Notes: generated by a model from the letters alone, not told the origin. A stretch of 64,000 bases of DNA from Deltaproteobacteria bacterium (GCA_020630875.1 JAHDIH010000003.1:148071-212070), one strand, 5' to 3'. Numbered from the stretch's first letter, positions 9,105-17,840 are shown. Numbers and translations: made by a program.

Positions 9105-10366
9105 TTGGTGACCAGCGTCAAGCCATAACTTTCAAACGGAAAGCCCATTACTTGCTCGCAAGACTTACTGCACGTCACTAGGTTTTTGCTAATGGAAAGC
9201 GAGGCCAAAGGATAAGAGCGCCGCAACCTTTCCCAACCAATTTTTGGATCGGCAGAGAGATAGGGTATCTCCTTGATTGTCAGTCCAGATAACCCTTGCA
9301 CAAGAGTCGAAGCCGGAGGCGCTAATCGATCGCGCAATATAACGATTTTGTCGTCTTCATGGCTCAGGACTTCGATTCCTGGAGTTGCGTCCAATAGCTG
9401 AGCGGAACGCTCAACGTCCTTGCTGTGTTCACGCGTTTGCCAAAAATAGTAGCCTAGTGCGACCAAAGCCGCGATAATTACCGCGACAAAGAAATAGAAC
9501 TTCACTCCTCTCTTTGGCGCATCGGTTTTCACCTCTTCCCCTATCTGTAATGCTTTTTGCAGGTGCCGTTCGTACTTAGCAAAAATGGAAACGTCCCCAA
9601 CAAAACTCTTCACTTCATCCTTGGCTTTGGACAAAAGTGCGAGGTGTTGATCCATTAACAAGTCCTTAAAGTCTGGCTTAATACTTCCATGAGCCACGAC
9701 GGCGAAAATAGACTGCCCTACCGCACTTACTACGATGACCCGACCGCCAAGTTCGATTACATCGCAACCAAAACGCTCAACTTGTAAATTAAGTGCATCG
9801 GCTGAGTAGCTGCGAAGTGTCATGAGCACGGCGGAAAACATAGCGTTGTCTTCTTCCGCTTTGCTACTCGATACATCGCGTAACAAAATGCCTTCATCGT
9901 TGGCCCAAATCACCCGCTCTACCCAAAAAGACTTATTTTTGGCCATCACGTAGGTTCGGAAAGGAATGTTCAGCCGTTTTGCTCGCGCCCGCCACAAAAG
10001 AGACCGTGGAGAAATACTGGTCGTGACTCCTTCAATCTTTTCGTTGAGTGCCGCAATCGCTTGAGCTATCGCGCTTCGGATTGCTGGGCCTATCACCGGC
10101 GCCAAAGCCGCACCGTACTTCTCTGGATCTCTGGCGATGAGATCTGGCATTGAATAGTCTAAGTACCCTTCTAGCGCTTCGGTAATTTCACTTTGGGCTG
10201 GAGGGTGTTTGTGCAGCGCATCGTTTACCAAAAGAGACGAGTCTCCCGTGAGTTTTACAGAATGATGAATTTTTTCTAGTGGCGTGAGCAAAAGCAACTC
10301 ACGTAACTCTTGCATTTCCGATTTAACGGCGTCGGCTTGCAAGCCAGTGTCTCCTTCGCTGACCAC
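9101..10366 (-). CDS. Membrane protein with roadblock/longin-like cytoplasmic domain and BON-like periplasmic tail
   Basis: A 421-residue protein. Residues 1-125 are helical and include a segment around P-V-I-G-P-A-I-R (90-97) that I recognise from the N-terminal part of some cyanobacterial and deltaproteobacterial OmpA-family proteins. Residues 148-255 read like a roadblock/longin fold: a W-A-N-D-E-G-I-L-L strand pair, a helix and a V-I-V-V-S-A-V-G strand. One transmembrane helix follows (290-309). The last ~110 residues look like the BON-like linker that normally precedes an OmpA domain, but the OmpA domain itself is absent. The protein probably spans the inner membrane with the roadblock part in the cytoplasm, where the adjacent Ras-like GTPase could bind. 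Domain calls are from memory of family patterns. Confidence 0.6.
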   Translation of the reverse strand: MVSEGDTGLQADAVKSEMQELRELLLLTPLEKIHHSVKLTGDSSLLVNDALHKHPPAQSEITEALEGYLDYSMPDLIARDPEKYGAALAPVIGPAIRSAIAQAIAALNEKIEGVTTSISPRSLLWRARAKRLNIPFRTYVMAKNKSFWVERVIWANDEGILLRDVSSSKAEEDNAMFSAVLMTLRSYSADALNLQVERFGCDVIELGGRVIVVSAVGQSIFAVVAHGSIKPDFKDLLMDQHLALLSKAKDEVKSFVGDVSIFAKYERHLQKALQIGEEVKTDAPKRGVKFYFFVAVIIAALVALGYYFWQTREHSKDVERSAQLLDATPGIEVLSHEDDKIVILRDRLAPPASTLVQGLSGLTIKEIPYLSADPKIGWERLRRSYPLASLSISKNLVTCSKSCEQVMGFPFESYGLTLVTN

Positions 10367-10371
10367 TTGAG

Positions 10372-10842
10372 TTACTCTTCTTTTTGCAAGAGTTCCGCTA
10401 ATCGTAAAAACTCAGAAGCCAGAGATTCCTTAGAAGCCTTGTCAGAACCGAGTTTTTCGATGTGCGACTGTAACATTTTCACGGTGTGCTTGAGTTCGGC
10501 GCGCATGGCGTCACTAGATTCTGTAACTCGAAGATCAAGCGCAGCGAACTCGGATGCCGCGGTGCCTTTACTTTCCTCTAGCTTTTGCCCCAACGCATCG
10601 ATAGACGCCGACACTGTAACCAACTTCTTAGTGGTTGCCCCGTCTAAAGATTCAATCGAACGAGAAATCATCGCAAGCTGCTTTTCCATGGTCTGCACCA
10701 AAGCAACATGGGCGCTGTGAAGCTGCGTTACTTGCTCGGCTAGTTCCCCGAATAGTAACTGCCGAATTCGACTTAAGTTTCCTTCGTCGGAGTTTTGATT
10801 CACTTCTTTCAACTTCGCCATGCCTGAGCCATTGTGGTTCAT
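10372..10842 (-). CDS. Coiled-coil protein upstream of the roadblock-like membrane protein
   Basis: About 156 residues, mostly long amphipathic helices rich in Leu, Glu, Lys and Ser with no membrane segment, ending in an acidic helix. An early motif, S-R-I-R-Q-L-L-F-G, resembles a short motif found near the N-terminus of the OmpA-family proteins mentioned for its neighbour. It is 5 bases upstream of the roadblock-like gene, so the two are almost certainly one transcript and may be subunits of one complex. The start is uncertain: ATG at 10842 follows GGAG directly and ATG at 10821 is also possible. No enzymatic function is suggested. Confidence 0.6.
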   Translation of the reverse strand: MNHNGSGMAKLKEVNQNSDEGNLSRIRQLLFGELAEQVTQLHSAHVALVQTMEKQLAMISRSIESLDGATTKKLVTVSASIDALGQKLEESKGTAASEFAALDLRVTESSDAMRAELKHTVKMLQSHIEKLGSDKASKESLASEFLRLAELLQKEE

Positions 10843-10897
10843 CTCCAGGGAGAATGAAAGTAATTTGCAAAGCTTGAGCGCCAGGGGGCGCGTCAAA

Positions 10898-11026
10898 CTA
10901 TTTGCGTTTTTTGTTCAGGCCTTTGCGACGGGATGCCGCTTTTTTGGCCTTGATACGACGGTTTTTAAGTGCACGCTTTTGCTTGTACTTCGGCCGGTCT
11001 TTGATGGATTTTTTGCTGCGTCCCAT
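10898..11026 (-). CDS. 42-residue highly basic protein
   Basis: A short frame with ATG at 11026 and TAG at 10898-10900. It begins M-G-R-S-K-K-S-I-K-D and ends R-K-G-L-N-K-K-R-K. More than half of the residues are Lys or Arg, and there is no acidic patch apart from one Asp. Composition and length resemble small ribosome-associated or nucleic-acid-binding proteins, but I cannot place it in a family. A -10-like TACAAT sits 6 bases before the ATG, the same arrangement as other candidate leaderless genes here, and nothing else accounts for this gap. A longer plus-strand frame covering it is a shadow. Confidence 0.6.
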   Translation of the reverse strand: MGRSKKSIKDRPKYKQKRALKNRRIKAKKAASRRKGLNKKRK

Positions 11027-11032
11027 TCGCGC

Positions 11033-11038
11033 ATTGTA
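11033..11038 (-). promoter_or_regulatory. -10-like TACAAT, 6 bases before the ATG of the 42-residue gene
   Basis: On the minus strand TACAAT is followed by GCGCGA and then ATG at 11026. The spacing would put the transcription start at the start codon. Confidence 0.4.
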
Positions 11039-11098
11039 GGGATAAGCGGCCTCATTGCAAGGCAAGATCCGAACGAATGGAACTCAAAACCGATAACT

Positions 11099-12355
11099 CT
11101 ATTCATTTTCGGATTTGATGCGATGATCCACTACTGCCGCGCATACGGAGTCGCTCCACACGTTTACCGTGGTGCGCCCCATATCGAGCACCCGGTCGAT
11201 TCCAAGAATGACAGGAATCACCAAGATTGCGCGCTCTCCCATGCCGACGGCTTCGAATACCGTCACCATCATCACCAACCCCGCGCTAGGAATCCCAGCG
11301 GCGCCAATCGATGCAGCAAGCGCCGTAATCGCGACCACAACTTGCTGACCGAGAGACAAGTCACCCAACGTTTGCGCCACAAACAGTACCGCGACGACTT
11401 CGTAGAGCGCCGTGCCATCCATGTTGATAGTGGCTCCCAACGGAAGTGTAAACGACCGGGTCTGCTCGCTCACGCCAGCCTCCCCCGCGGAAGACATCGT
11501 TAACGGTAACGTGGCATTGGAAGATGCCGTGGAAAACGCAGTCATTAACGCGGGCGCCATGGATTTGGCATACGCGACGGGCGAGCGACCGCCAAAAATA
11601 CGAAGCAGCATCGGCAGCGCAACCGCCCCATGAAAGGCTAATCCTGCAAAGACCGTAACAAGATAGAGCCACAGCGAACCAAAGGAACTAAGCTTGCCAG
11701 AGGCAGCTACCCCGAGCATTGCAGCCCCTACGCCGACAGGGGCAAACTTAATCACAAACATTGTCATTTCCATGAACACGGCAAACATCGCGTCGTAAAA
11801 CTTTTTCAATGTAGCGGTGTGCTCCGTACTCACGCGTCGCGAAAATACCCCAAGAAGGACCGCAAAAAAGATGACGGCAAGAATGCTGCGATTGCTACTG
11901 GCGGCTGCGAAAATGTTCTCTGGAATTGCTCTTGTCGCGATGCCAAGCACCGCGTCCCAACCTGTTGTCGTGGGGAGATCCCTTGTGGCATCACCCGTAA
12001 ACAGTGAATCAAACTCAACCCCTTTGCCCGGACCAATCGCATTCACTACGAACAGCCCGGTAAACACCGCGATCAAACTGGTTGTGAGGTAGAATACAAG
12101 CGTAAGCCGAGACATCGTCGCAAGCGAGCCATCTCGCTTCAGCCCCACGATGCTTGCCACCAGCGACGAAAAAATGAGTGGTACCACCAGCATTTGCAAT
12201 GCCCGAACAAAAAGGTTCGCCACAAAGTTCCCTGCTTTTACAATAGTTTGCGGATCATCCAAGGCGGAATGACAGACAAGCCCCAGGCCGGAGCCGACGA
12301 CCAGTGCGATGAGAATCTGCCAGTGAAAACTAAGTACCTTTCGCTGAGTAGGCAT
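11099..12355 (-). CDS. Dicarboxylate/amino acid:cation symporter (DAACS family)
   Basis: A 418-residue inner-membrane transporter of the glutamate/aspartate/C4-dicarboxylate family (GltP/DctA type). It has about eight hydrophobic segments plus the two re-entrant loops. Diagnostic motifs are S-S-N-A-T-L-P (hairpin 1, serine-rich), N-M-D-G-T-A-L-Y in the substrate/Na+ site, A-G-I-P-S-A-G (hairpin 2) and D-R-V-L-D-M-G-R-T near the C-terminus, where the Arg contacts an acidic substrate. Length is normal. It stands alone, 72 bases downstream of the 42-residue gene. The ATG at 12355 follows a -10-like TACTGT by 8 bases. Exact substrate (glutamate, aspartate or succinate) cannot be told. Confidence 0.92.
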   Translation of the reverse strand: MPTQRKVLSFHWQILIALVVGSGLGLVCHSALDDPQTIVKAGNFVANLFVRALQMLVVPLIFSSLVASIVGLKRDGSLATMSRLTLVFYLTTSLIAVFTGLFVVNAIGPGKGVEFDSLFTGDATRDLPTTTGWDAVLGIATRAIPENIFAAASSNRSILAVIFFAVLLGVFSRRVSTEHTATLKKFYDAMFAVFMEMTMFVIKFAPVGVGAAMLGVAASGKLSSFGSLWLYLVTVFAGLAFHGAVALPMLLRIFGGRSPVAYAKSMAPALMTAFSTASSNATLPLTMSSAGEAGVSEQTRSFTLPLGATINMDGTALYEVVAVLFVAQTLGDLSLGQQVVVAITALAASIGAAGIPSAGLVMMVTVFEAVGMGERAILVIPVILGIDRVLDMGRTTVNVWSDSVCAAVVDHRIKSENE

Positions 12356-12363
12356 GGGGACGC

Positions 12364-12369
12364 ACAGTA
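12364..12369 (-). promoter_or_regulatory. -10-like TACTGT, 8 bases before the symporter ATG
   Basis: On the minus strand TACTGT is followed by GCGTCCCC and ATG at 12355. Candidate leaderless start for the symporter gene. Confidence 0.35.
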
Positions 12370-12442
12370 CCGATAAATTTGCTCTCGTATCACTTTTGTC
12401 ACAGAAATCGTCAGCCAGATGTGCGAATGTCGGCTCGTCCAG

Positions 12443-13252
12443 ATGAAACTACTTATTTTCCCACTTCTGTTTTGTTTTGCCTGTGCTGCGGGGGTTGATC
12501 GCAAATCCGGAACCACCGATGGAGGTGACGCCGATGGTGGTGACGCCGATGCCGAAGTATCCACGCAATCCACTAGGGTCTACGCTCATACCGGTAACGA
12601 TCTTTATGCGATCGATCCCAATGATTTGTCGACCAGTTTCGTAGGGAATTTTGGGGAGCTTCCACGGTCGATTACCGACATCGCAGTCTCCGCCAATGGC
12701 GCCATCGTCGGGGTCACTGCCAACGGGGTCTACTCCATCGATGCGGGTACCGCCAAACCTACGCTACTCACCAGTCTCGCCGAAGGGGCGTTTTTAACCG
12801 CGCTAACCTTTGTTCCTAACCCCGTAGCACAAGACCAAGAAATATTGATCGGGGTAGATAAGGACGGAAGTTCCTACCGAATCAATACTGACAACGGAGC
12901 CATCGACTTCGTTGGCGAATATGGAAACGGAATCGAGTCAAGCGGAGACATGGTGTTTGTGGAGAATCTTGGAATACTAGCGACGGTTGCTAACGTTCCG
13001 TCAATGACTCCGGAGAAAGTAGCGCTGGCGCGAATAGACCCACTGACGTTCAAAGCTACCGTACTTGGTGACACAGGCTTTCAAGATGTTTTTGGCCTGG
13101 GTTTCTGGGAAGACAAAGTGTACGGATTTACGAAAAATGGAGAATTCATTCTTATCGATCCTGTGAGCGGTGTGGGGACGTTACGAGAGCACAGCGGTCT
13201 TGAGTGGTTTGGTGCAGGGGTCACGACCAAAGCCCCTGTTCAAATTGACTAA
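12443..13252 (+). CDS. Exported beta-propeller-like protein (possible lipoprotein)
   Basis: About 269 residues starting at the second in-frame ATG, which gives a tidy hydrophobic signal sequence (about residues 3-14) with two Cys residues near its end. A lipobox is possible but poor, with Cys14 preceded by F-A. An Asp/Gly spacer follows. From about residue 45 on there are repeated strands ending in I-D-P or T-D-N-G with Y/F-A-I-D turns, as in WD40/YVTN-like propellers that read Y-A-I-D-P-N. No catalytic motif is seen. It is divergent from the symporter gene. Likely periplasmic or membrane-anchored; function unknown. Confidence 0.7.
   Translation: MKLLIFPLLFCFACAAGVDRKSGTTDGGDADGGDADAEVSTQSTRVYAHTGNDLYAIDPNDLSTSFVGNFGELPRSITDIAVSANGAIVGVTANGVYSIDAGTAKPTLLTSLAEGAFLTALTFVPNPVAQDQEILIGVDKDGSSYRINTDNGAIDFVGEYGNGIESSGDMVFVENLGILATVANVPSMTPEKVALARIDPLTFKATVLGDTGFQDVFGLGFWEDKVYGFTKNGEFILIDPVSGVGTLREHSGLEWFGAGVTTKAPVQID
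12519..12548 (+). repeat. 15-base tandem repeat x2 in the lipoprotein linker
   Basis: Two 15-base units (12519-12533 and 12534-12548) differ at one base and encode D-G-G-D-A twice. They lie in the flexible linker after the signal sequence, so copy number could vary by slippage without frameshift. Confidence 0.6.
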
Positions 13253-13285
13253 CTTGGCTTTTAGCCGCGGCGCTGTTACCTTAAT

Positions 13286-14119
13286 TTGGTGAGCCAGTTT
13301 TCCGTTACGTTTTGGGGAACCAGGGGGAGTATTCCCTGCCCAACTCCACACCACCTTGAGTTCGGGGGCAACACCAGCTGCCTTCATGTTGAAGCCGATG
13401 GCCAGCACCTTGTGTTCGATGCCGGAACAGGAATCCGTTTGCTTGGAGAGAAACTGAGCCAACTTGGCGTGGATGACATTGGAATCTTTCTCACCCACAC
13501 CCATTGGGACCACATCAGTGGCTTTCCGTTTTTTGGTCCCTTGTTTGAAAAAGGGAAGAACGTCACGATCCGTGCCGGGCATCTCAAAAATCAGGGAGGT
13601 CTTCGTTCGGTACTCGAGGGACAAATGGCTCGGCCCATGTTTCCGGTGCCACTGACCCAGCTGAGCGCCAACTTGAAGATTGAAGACTTTGAATGCGGAG
13701 CCACTCTCACGCCCTACGGCCCGGATCTGCAGCTCAAGACAGCACCACTCAATCACCCTGGGGGCGCCACAGGATACCGGATCGAGTTTGCTGGGAAGTC
13801 CCTCTGTTACGTAACCGACACGGAGCATTCTGTGGGAAAACGAGACAAAAGCGTACTGGCTCTCATCGACCAAGCCGACTGCGTAATCTACGACAGTACC
13901 TATACCGACGAAGAATTTGCCAGCAAAGTAGGATGGGGCCATTCGACCTGGCAAGAAGGCGTTAGGCTGTGCCAAGAGGCCAATGCTAAAAAATTGGTGA
14001 TATTTCATCATGCCCCAGAACACAACGATGACCAAATGAAACGCATCGAGCGCGAAGCCCATGCCATGTGGAAACAAGCTCATGTCGCCCGCGAAGGCGA
14101 AACAATCGTCTTGCTTTAG
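13286..14119 (+). CDS. MBL-fold metallo-hydrolase
   Basis: A 277-residue metallo-beta-lactamase-fold enzyme with the full metal-binding set: H-T-H-W-D-H (H-x-H-x-D-H motif), a later His in N-H-P-G-G, Asp in T-D-T-E, and a C-terminal H-H-A-P-E-H. The N-terminal W-G-T-R-G-S-I-P and F-G-G-N-T-S-C motifs mark the subgroup related to PhnP/RNase Z-like and class II cyclic-nucleotide phosphodiesterases. It should hydrolyse a phosphodiester in the cytoplasm; the substrate is unknown. The start is TTG 13286 or the next codon, GTG 13289. Neighbours give no clear hint. Confidence 0.85.
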   Translation: MVSQFSVTFWGTRGSIPCPTPHHLEFGGNTSCLHVEADGQHLVFDAGTGIRLLGEKLSQLGVDDIGIFLTHTHWDHISGFPFFGPLFEKGKNVTIRAGHLKNQGGLRSVLEGQMARPMFPVPLTQLSANLKIEDFECGATLTPYGPDLQLKTAPLNHPGGATGYRIEFAGKSLCYVTDTEHSVGKRDKSVLALIDQADCVIYDSTYTDEEFASKVGWGHSTWQEGVRLCQEANAKKLVIFHHAPEHNDDQMKRIEREAHAMWKQAHVAREGETIVLL

Positions 14120-14134
14120 TTAGTGAGAAAGTTT

Positions 14135-14143
14135 TGCTATAGC
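14135..14143 (+). promoter_or_regulatory. Extended -10 TGCTATAGC, 6 bases before ATG 14150
   Basis: TGC plus TATAGC is followed by CATGTC and then the ATG at 14150. It supports the shorter start of the membrane protein and a leaderless transcript. Confidence 0.45.
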
Positions 14144-14149
14144 CATGTC

Positions 14150-15127
14150 ATGCGAAATTTTATCGCGACCGCATTCATCGCCGTATTCATCGTTGGTTTT
14201 GTTGTCGTTAATCTGATTGTTTCTGTGGGAGACATGATCACCGAGAAATCAAAGATTGTTAGCGTTGTGCGCAAGGCGGACGTTCATCAACACCTCGCGA
14301 CCTTAGGGGCAGAAGCGGCAACTCAACGGTTTCGCGGACACTACCAGCTCAGAGAAATTGATAAAGGGCAAATAAAGATGGCCATATCAAAGTCCGCCTC
14401 CCCAGCCTGGATTGATTCTATGGTGCTGGACTACCACTCCGCGTTTCTAGAAACACTTGAGAAGGCGAAGCACAGTGGAAAAGTCTCTTTGGACAAACTC
14501 AAAGCTAAAGCACAAGAGACCGGCGGAACACTAACAAAGAAGGCAGACGACGACTGCGGTAGTCTCTTGGGTGGAGATATTTGCAGCCAAAGTGGGGAAC
14601 TTCAAATTGCGAAATCACTCATTTCCAGCAATGTGGACCTAAGCATCAGTAGACTTCCTGATTCCATAAGCTTCTCAGAAGTCTTAGCGCAAAAGAAGTT
14701 TCGACACCTCAGGGAACTGATATGGGATGTGAAGCAATGGAGGCTGCTCGGCGCAGGACTGCTGCTGGTGCTCCTACTAGCAATTGCTATTGCAAGTGGT
14801 AAAAAACGAGCCATCCTTGGAGTGGGGCTGGCTCTGTCTATCGGTACCCTAGCCTACGCATTGTCCATTGGAGGACTACGAACTAAAGGCTACGAGCAAG
14901 TGAATCAAACGATAGAAAAAGAACTGCCGATGCTAAGAAACAATGGCGTTCGTGCTTCGATGAGACAAGGAGCCACCAGCGTCGGTATGGCCCTAGTCGA
15001 TGAAATTACCGAGCAATGGCCGAAACGAGTGATGGTAAGTGGCGGCGTCGGTGGCTTTCTGCTGGCCCTAGGATTTTGGGCCATCGCAATCCCCAAGAAG
15101 AGAAATAGGAGCTCTACGAGCGTCTAA
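14150..15127 (+). CDS. Membrane protein of unknown function, partner of the sulfatase-fold gene
   Basis: About 325 residues. One N-terminal hydrophobic helix (about 4-24), a charged ~180-residue region that is probably periplasmic, two close transmembrane helices (about 200-240) and a last one near the C-terminus ending in a basic tail. The periplasmic part has a disulfide-like C-G-S-L-L-G-G-D-I-C pair. I do not recognise the family. The ATG at 14150 is preferred to GTG 14123 because it gives a clean membrane anchor and follows an extended -10. The sulfatase-like gene starts 14 bases downstream, so the two probably form an operon. Confidence 0.7.
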   Translation: MRNFIATAFIAVFIVGFVVVNLIVSVGDMITEKSKIVSVVRKADVHQHLATLGAEAATQRFRGHYQLREIDKGQIKMAISKSASPAWIDSMVLDYHSAFLETLEKAKHSGKVSLDKLKAKAQETGGTLTKKADDDCGSLLGGDICSQSGELQIAKSLISSNVDLSISRLPDSISFSEVLAQKKFRHLRELIWDVKQWRLLGAGLLLVLLLAIAIASGKKRAILGVGLALSIGTLAYALSIGGLRTKGYEQVNQTIEKELPMLRNNGVRASMRQGATSVGMALVDEITEQWPKRVMVSGGVGGFLLALGFWAIAIPKKRNRSSTSV

Positions 15128-15141
15128 CATCGCTCACGTAT

Positions 15142-17736
15142 GTGATAGAAAGACCTGAGTTGAAGTTCAGACGAATAAATACGGATCTGAAGTCTCTACT
15201 ACTCGGAGCATTTGGTGCCACACTATTAATGGCAGGGGTCGAATGGATAGTGACTCTCCTTTCCTCACCTTTTCCTAATCAAGGCATCTGGCAACTCTTC
15301 TGTCTGTCTGTATTCCTAGTGGCGCTATTAGTGACCGTTGTCGGAACGATATCTGCTGCAGTCCTCATCGCAATTTGGGGACTTCGTCGTTTTGCAGGCC
15401 TTTCCGAGAAACCAACGGCCGATCTCGCCAAAAACACATCAGTGATTTCAGCCCTACTCGTCACGCCATTGGCCGTCGTCATCGGGAGAACGCTTGGCGT
15501 CAAGATATCCGGGCTGCAGTTTCAAGACCCTAAACTCTCAGCGCTACTGTTGTCGTTTTCCATAGTGGTTGTCACACTTCTTCTCTTCGCTATTGTCTGG
15601 CACGTCATCTCCGGACTAAGTAACCGACTACCAACGAAACTGAAATCTCTTTCCAACACCTCCGTCATTGGTGGAGCGACGATCCTAGGATGCTTAGCGC
15701 TATTTTTATGGACAAAGTTATCGCCGTCTGTCGAGTACGTATTGCCGGCGCGCATCCTTTTAGTCCCTGTCGTCATTTTTTGGGGCTGGCTTTTGGGGAA
15801 CCGAGCATTCAAAGGTCGGCCCAAGACCTTAGTTGCGTTGTCGCTTTTGACACTAGCTATCTCTGTCAATGGAATGCTGTCACGAAGAAACTTTCCCGCG
15901 GTCAAGGGGCATGTGCTTGCCGCTTCTCCGCTACTGTTAGTTCTTTCCGATAAGTTTCAAGACGCAACAGACTGGGACGGAGATGGCTACTCCGGTTTCC
16001 TTGGCGGAAACGACTGCGCCCCTAACAATCCCAAGATAAATCCTGGAGCCAAAGAAATTATTGGCAACAACCAAGACGAAAACTGCGATGGCAAAGACGG
16101 TTTCACATACCGCCGACCGACCATAGGAAGTCGCACCCTCCCAGCTTCGTTCCAGAAAGACTGGAACGTACTACTCATTACTGTGGACACCCTCAGGTAC
16201 GACAAAATGTCGTTCGGTGGAAACAAAAAACGCAATCTGACGCCTAACATAAACGAACTACTTGCCGCGCGCGGCATCTCGTTCAATTTTGCCAACGCCC
16301 CTTCGCCAGGAACCATGGGCACGATGCCGGCGCTCTTAACTTCTAAGTACTTTCACTCCGGTGTAGCACTTGAAGAATTCAGAAATGGAAAAAAAGTAAT
16401 CCCGCCCAAATTGAAAGCTAACAATTTCCTACTAGCGGAAATGATGAAAGCTGCGGGATATTACAACGGAGCCATCACAAGTCATTACTACTTTAAAGAT
16501 TGGGGGATGGAGCAGGGGTTCGACACTTACGACAACTCCCTAGGAGAGAAAAGAGATCCTTGGAGAACCAGCTCCCACGACACCACGGACAAGTCGCTGA
16601 GTTGGATAGCCTCAAACTCTCACAAAAAGTGGTTTCTGTGGGCGCATTATATCGATCCCCATGGACGATACGTAAACCATCCTAAATATCACTACGGAGA
16701 GTCGGAAGAAGATAAATACGACAGTGAAATTGCGTATACCGACGAACACGTGGGACGGCTACTAAAAGAGCTTGCCACGATTCCAGGAGCAGAAAAAACC
16801 ATCGTGATTCTCACCAGTGACCATGGCGATGCGTTCAAGTATGACCACGGGATGATCAATCATGGACATTCCCTGTACAAAGAACTACTCCACGTTCCTC
16901 TTGTGTTTTCCGTACCAGGTCTTCCTCCCAAGGTTGTAGAGGGACCGGTCTCGGTGATGGACGTCATGCCAACGCTAGGCGACTTTATTGGTTACAAGTA
17001 CGAAGATGACGCGTTTGAGGGACAAAGCCTGGTCCCGCAACTATTCAGCAAACAAGATGCAAAGTATCGCGAGGTTTTTGCGGAGACTAACTATCCTAAA
17101 AAGCAGCGTGCGATTATTACCAACAACTACAAACTCATCTACAGAATGCAACGCAACCATTACGAACTCTACGACTTGGAAAAAGACCCAAGAGAGAAAA
17201 AAAACATAGCTAGCAAAAATGCGACGGTACGCAAAGAGTTACAAGAAAAACTCTATGGATGGCTCGACAGAGTCGTCAATGTCCCTGATGCCGAGTTCAA
17301 TCAATCGCACCGCCAGCTTGCGGCCACTCGCTTGACTACGTTACCCGCTCTAAATCAAGTCTCAAAAGTCGTACAATTTGCCAACCAAGAGATCGAGCTT
17401 CGAGGCGTTAACACTTCAAAAACTGCAAAGAAGTTGAAGCTTTCCCTGTTCTTTCGTGCACTGAAAGCGGTTACCACAGATTGGCAGATTCAAGTGAAGT
17501 GCCGAGACGATAAAGGGAAGCCATATTTTAGCAAAAACTCCTTAACTCTCGGCGGCGTTTATCCGACGCGTTTTTGGCGCACCAGCGAGTTTGTATTAGA
17601 TTTAAGAGAACTAAAGATTCCGTCTTCCGCAGTTATCCGCCAATGCGCTGTAAAGCTTTCTCAGATAGACGGCACTGTAGCTGACAGCTCTGGAGAGGTA
17701 AGAGACGGCTTTACTGAGATTATCGAATTTCCTTAA
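15142..17736 (+). CDS. Membrane-anchored sulfatase/alkaline-phosphatase-fold enzyme with MopE-type motif
   Basis: An 864-residue protein. The first ~270 residues hold six or more transmembrane helices. Residues 277-318 are a MopE-type metal-binding motif: D-x-D-x-D-G, then G-N-D-C, I-N-P-G-A-K-E and D-E-N-C-D-G. Residues 343-690 are a periplasmic sulfatase fold: V-D-T-L-R-Y-D at the start, S-D-H-G-D metal ligands and an H-G-H-S-L-Y-K-E segment. The usual C/S-x-P-S-R nucleophile motif is replaced by T-M-G-T-M with Thr391 at the nucleophile position, as in LtaS-type phosphotransferases that use Thr. This suggests phosphotransfer or hydrolysis of a phosphodiester rather than a sulfate ester. A ~150-residue beta-rich tail follows. 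The start is GTG; the architecture with a membrane N-terminus also recalls LtaS/EptA. Confidence 0.85.
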   Translation: MIERPELKFRRINTDLKSLLLGAFGATLLMAGVEWIVTLLSSPFPNQGIWQLFCLSVFLVALLVTVVGTISAAVLIAIWGLRRFAGLSEKPTADLAKNTSVISALLVTPLAVVIGRTLGVKISGLQFQDPKLSALLLSFSIVVVTLLLFAIVWHVISGLSNRLPTKLKSLSNTSVIGGATILGCLALFLWTKLSPSVEYVLPARILLVPVVIFWGWLLGNRAFKGRPKTLVALSLLTLAISVNGMLSRRNFPAVKGHVLAASPLLLVLSDKFQDATDWDGDGYSGFLGGNDCAPNNPKINPGAKEIIGNNQDENCDGKDGFTYRRPTIGSRTLPASFQKDWNVLLITVDTLRYDKMSFGGNKKRNLTPNINELLAARGISFNFANAPSPGTMGTMPALLTSKYFHSGVALEEFRNGKKVIPPKLKANNFLLAEMMKAAGYYNGAITSHYYFKDWGMEQGFDTYDNSLGEKRDPWRTSSHDTTDKSLSWIASNSHKKWFLWAHYIDPHGRYVNHPKYHYGESEEDKYDSEIAYTDEHVGRLLKELATIPGAEKTIVILTSDHGDAFKYDHGMINHGHSLYKELLHVPLVFSVPGLPPKVVEGPVSVMDVMPTLGDFIGYKYEDDAFEGQSLVPQLFSKQDAKYREVFAETNYPKKQRAIITNNYKLIYRMQRNHYELYDLEKDPREKKNIASKNATVRKELQEKLYGWLDRVVNVPDAEFNQSHRQLAATRLTTLPALNQVSKVVQFANQEIELRGVNTSKTAKKLKLSLFFRALKAVTTDWQIQVKCRDDKGKPYFSKNSLTLGGVYPTRFWRTSEFVLDLRELKIPSSAVIRQCAVKLSQIDGTVADSSGEVRDGFTEIIEFP

Positions 17737-17840
17737 AAGGAAAACGTTCTGCTCTTCCAAACACCTAATATCTTTGAAGATTGGTTTATCTCACGCATTC
17801 TTGCCCCATGCGAGGAAGTCCATAGCGCGCAAACTCGTAG

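Noticed and set aside
10820..11503. 227-residue plus-strand frame
   Set aside because: Overlaps the symporter and the 42-residue gene antisense and has a His/Arg-rich, non-globular composition.
13181..14083. 300-residue minus-strand frame over the MBL hydrolase gene
   Set aside because: It is antisense to a well-supported MBL enzyme with full metal motifs; composition is shadow-like.
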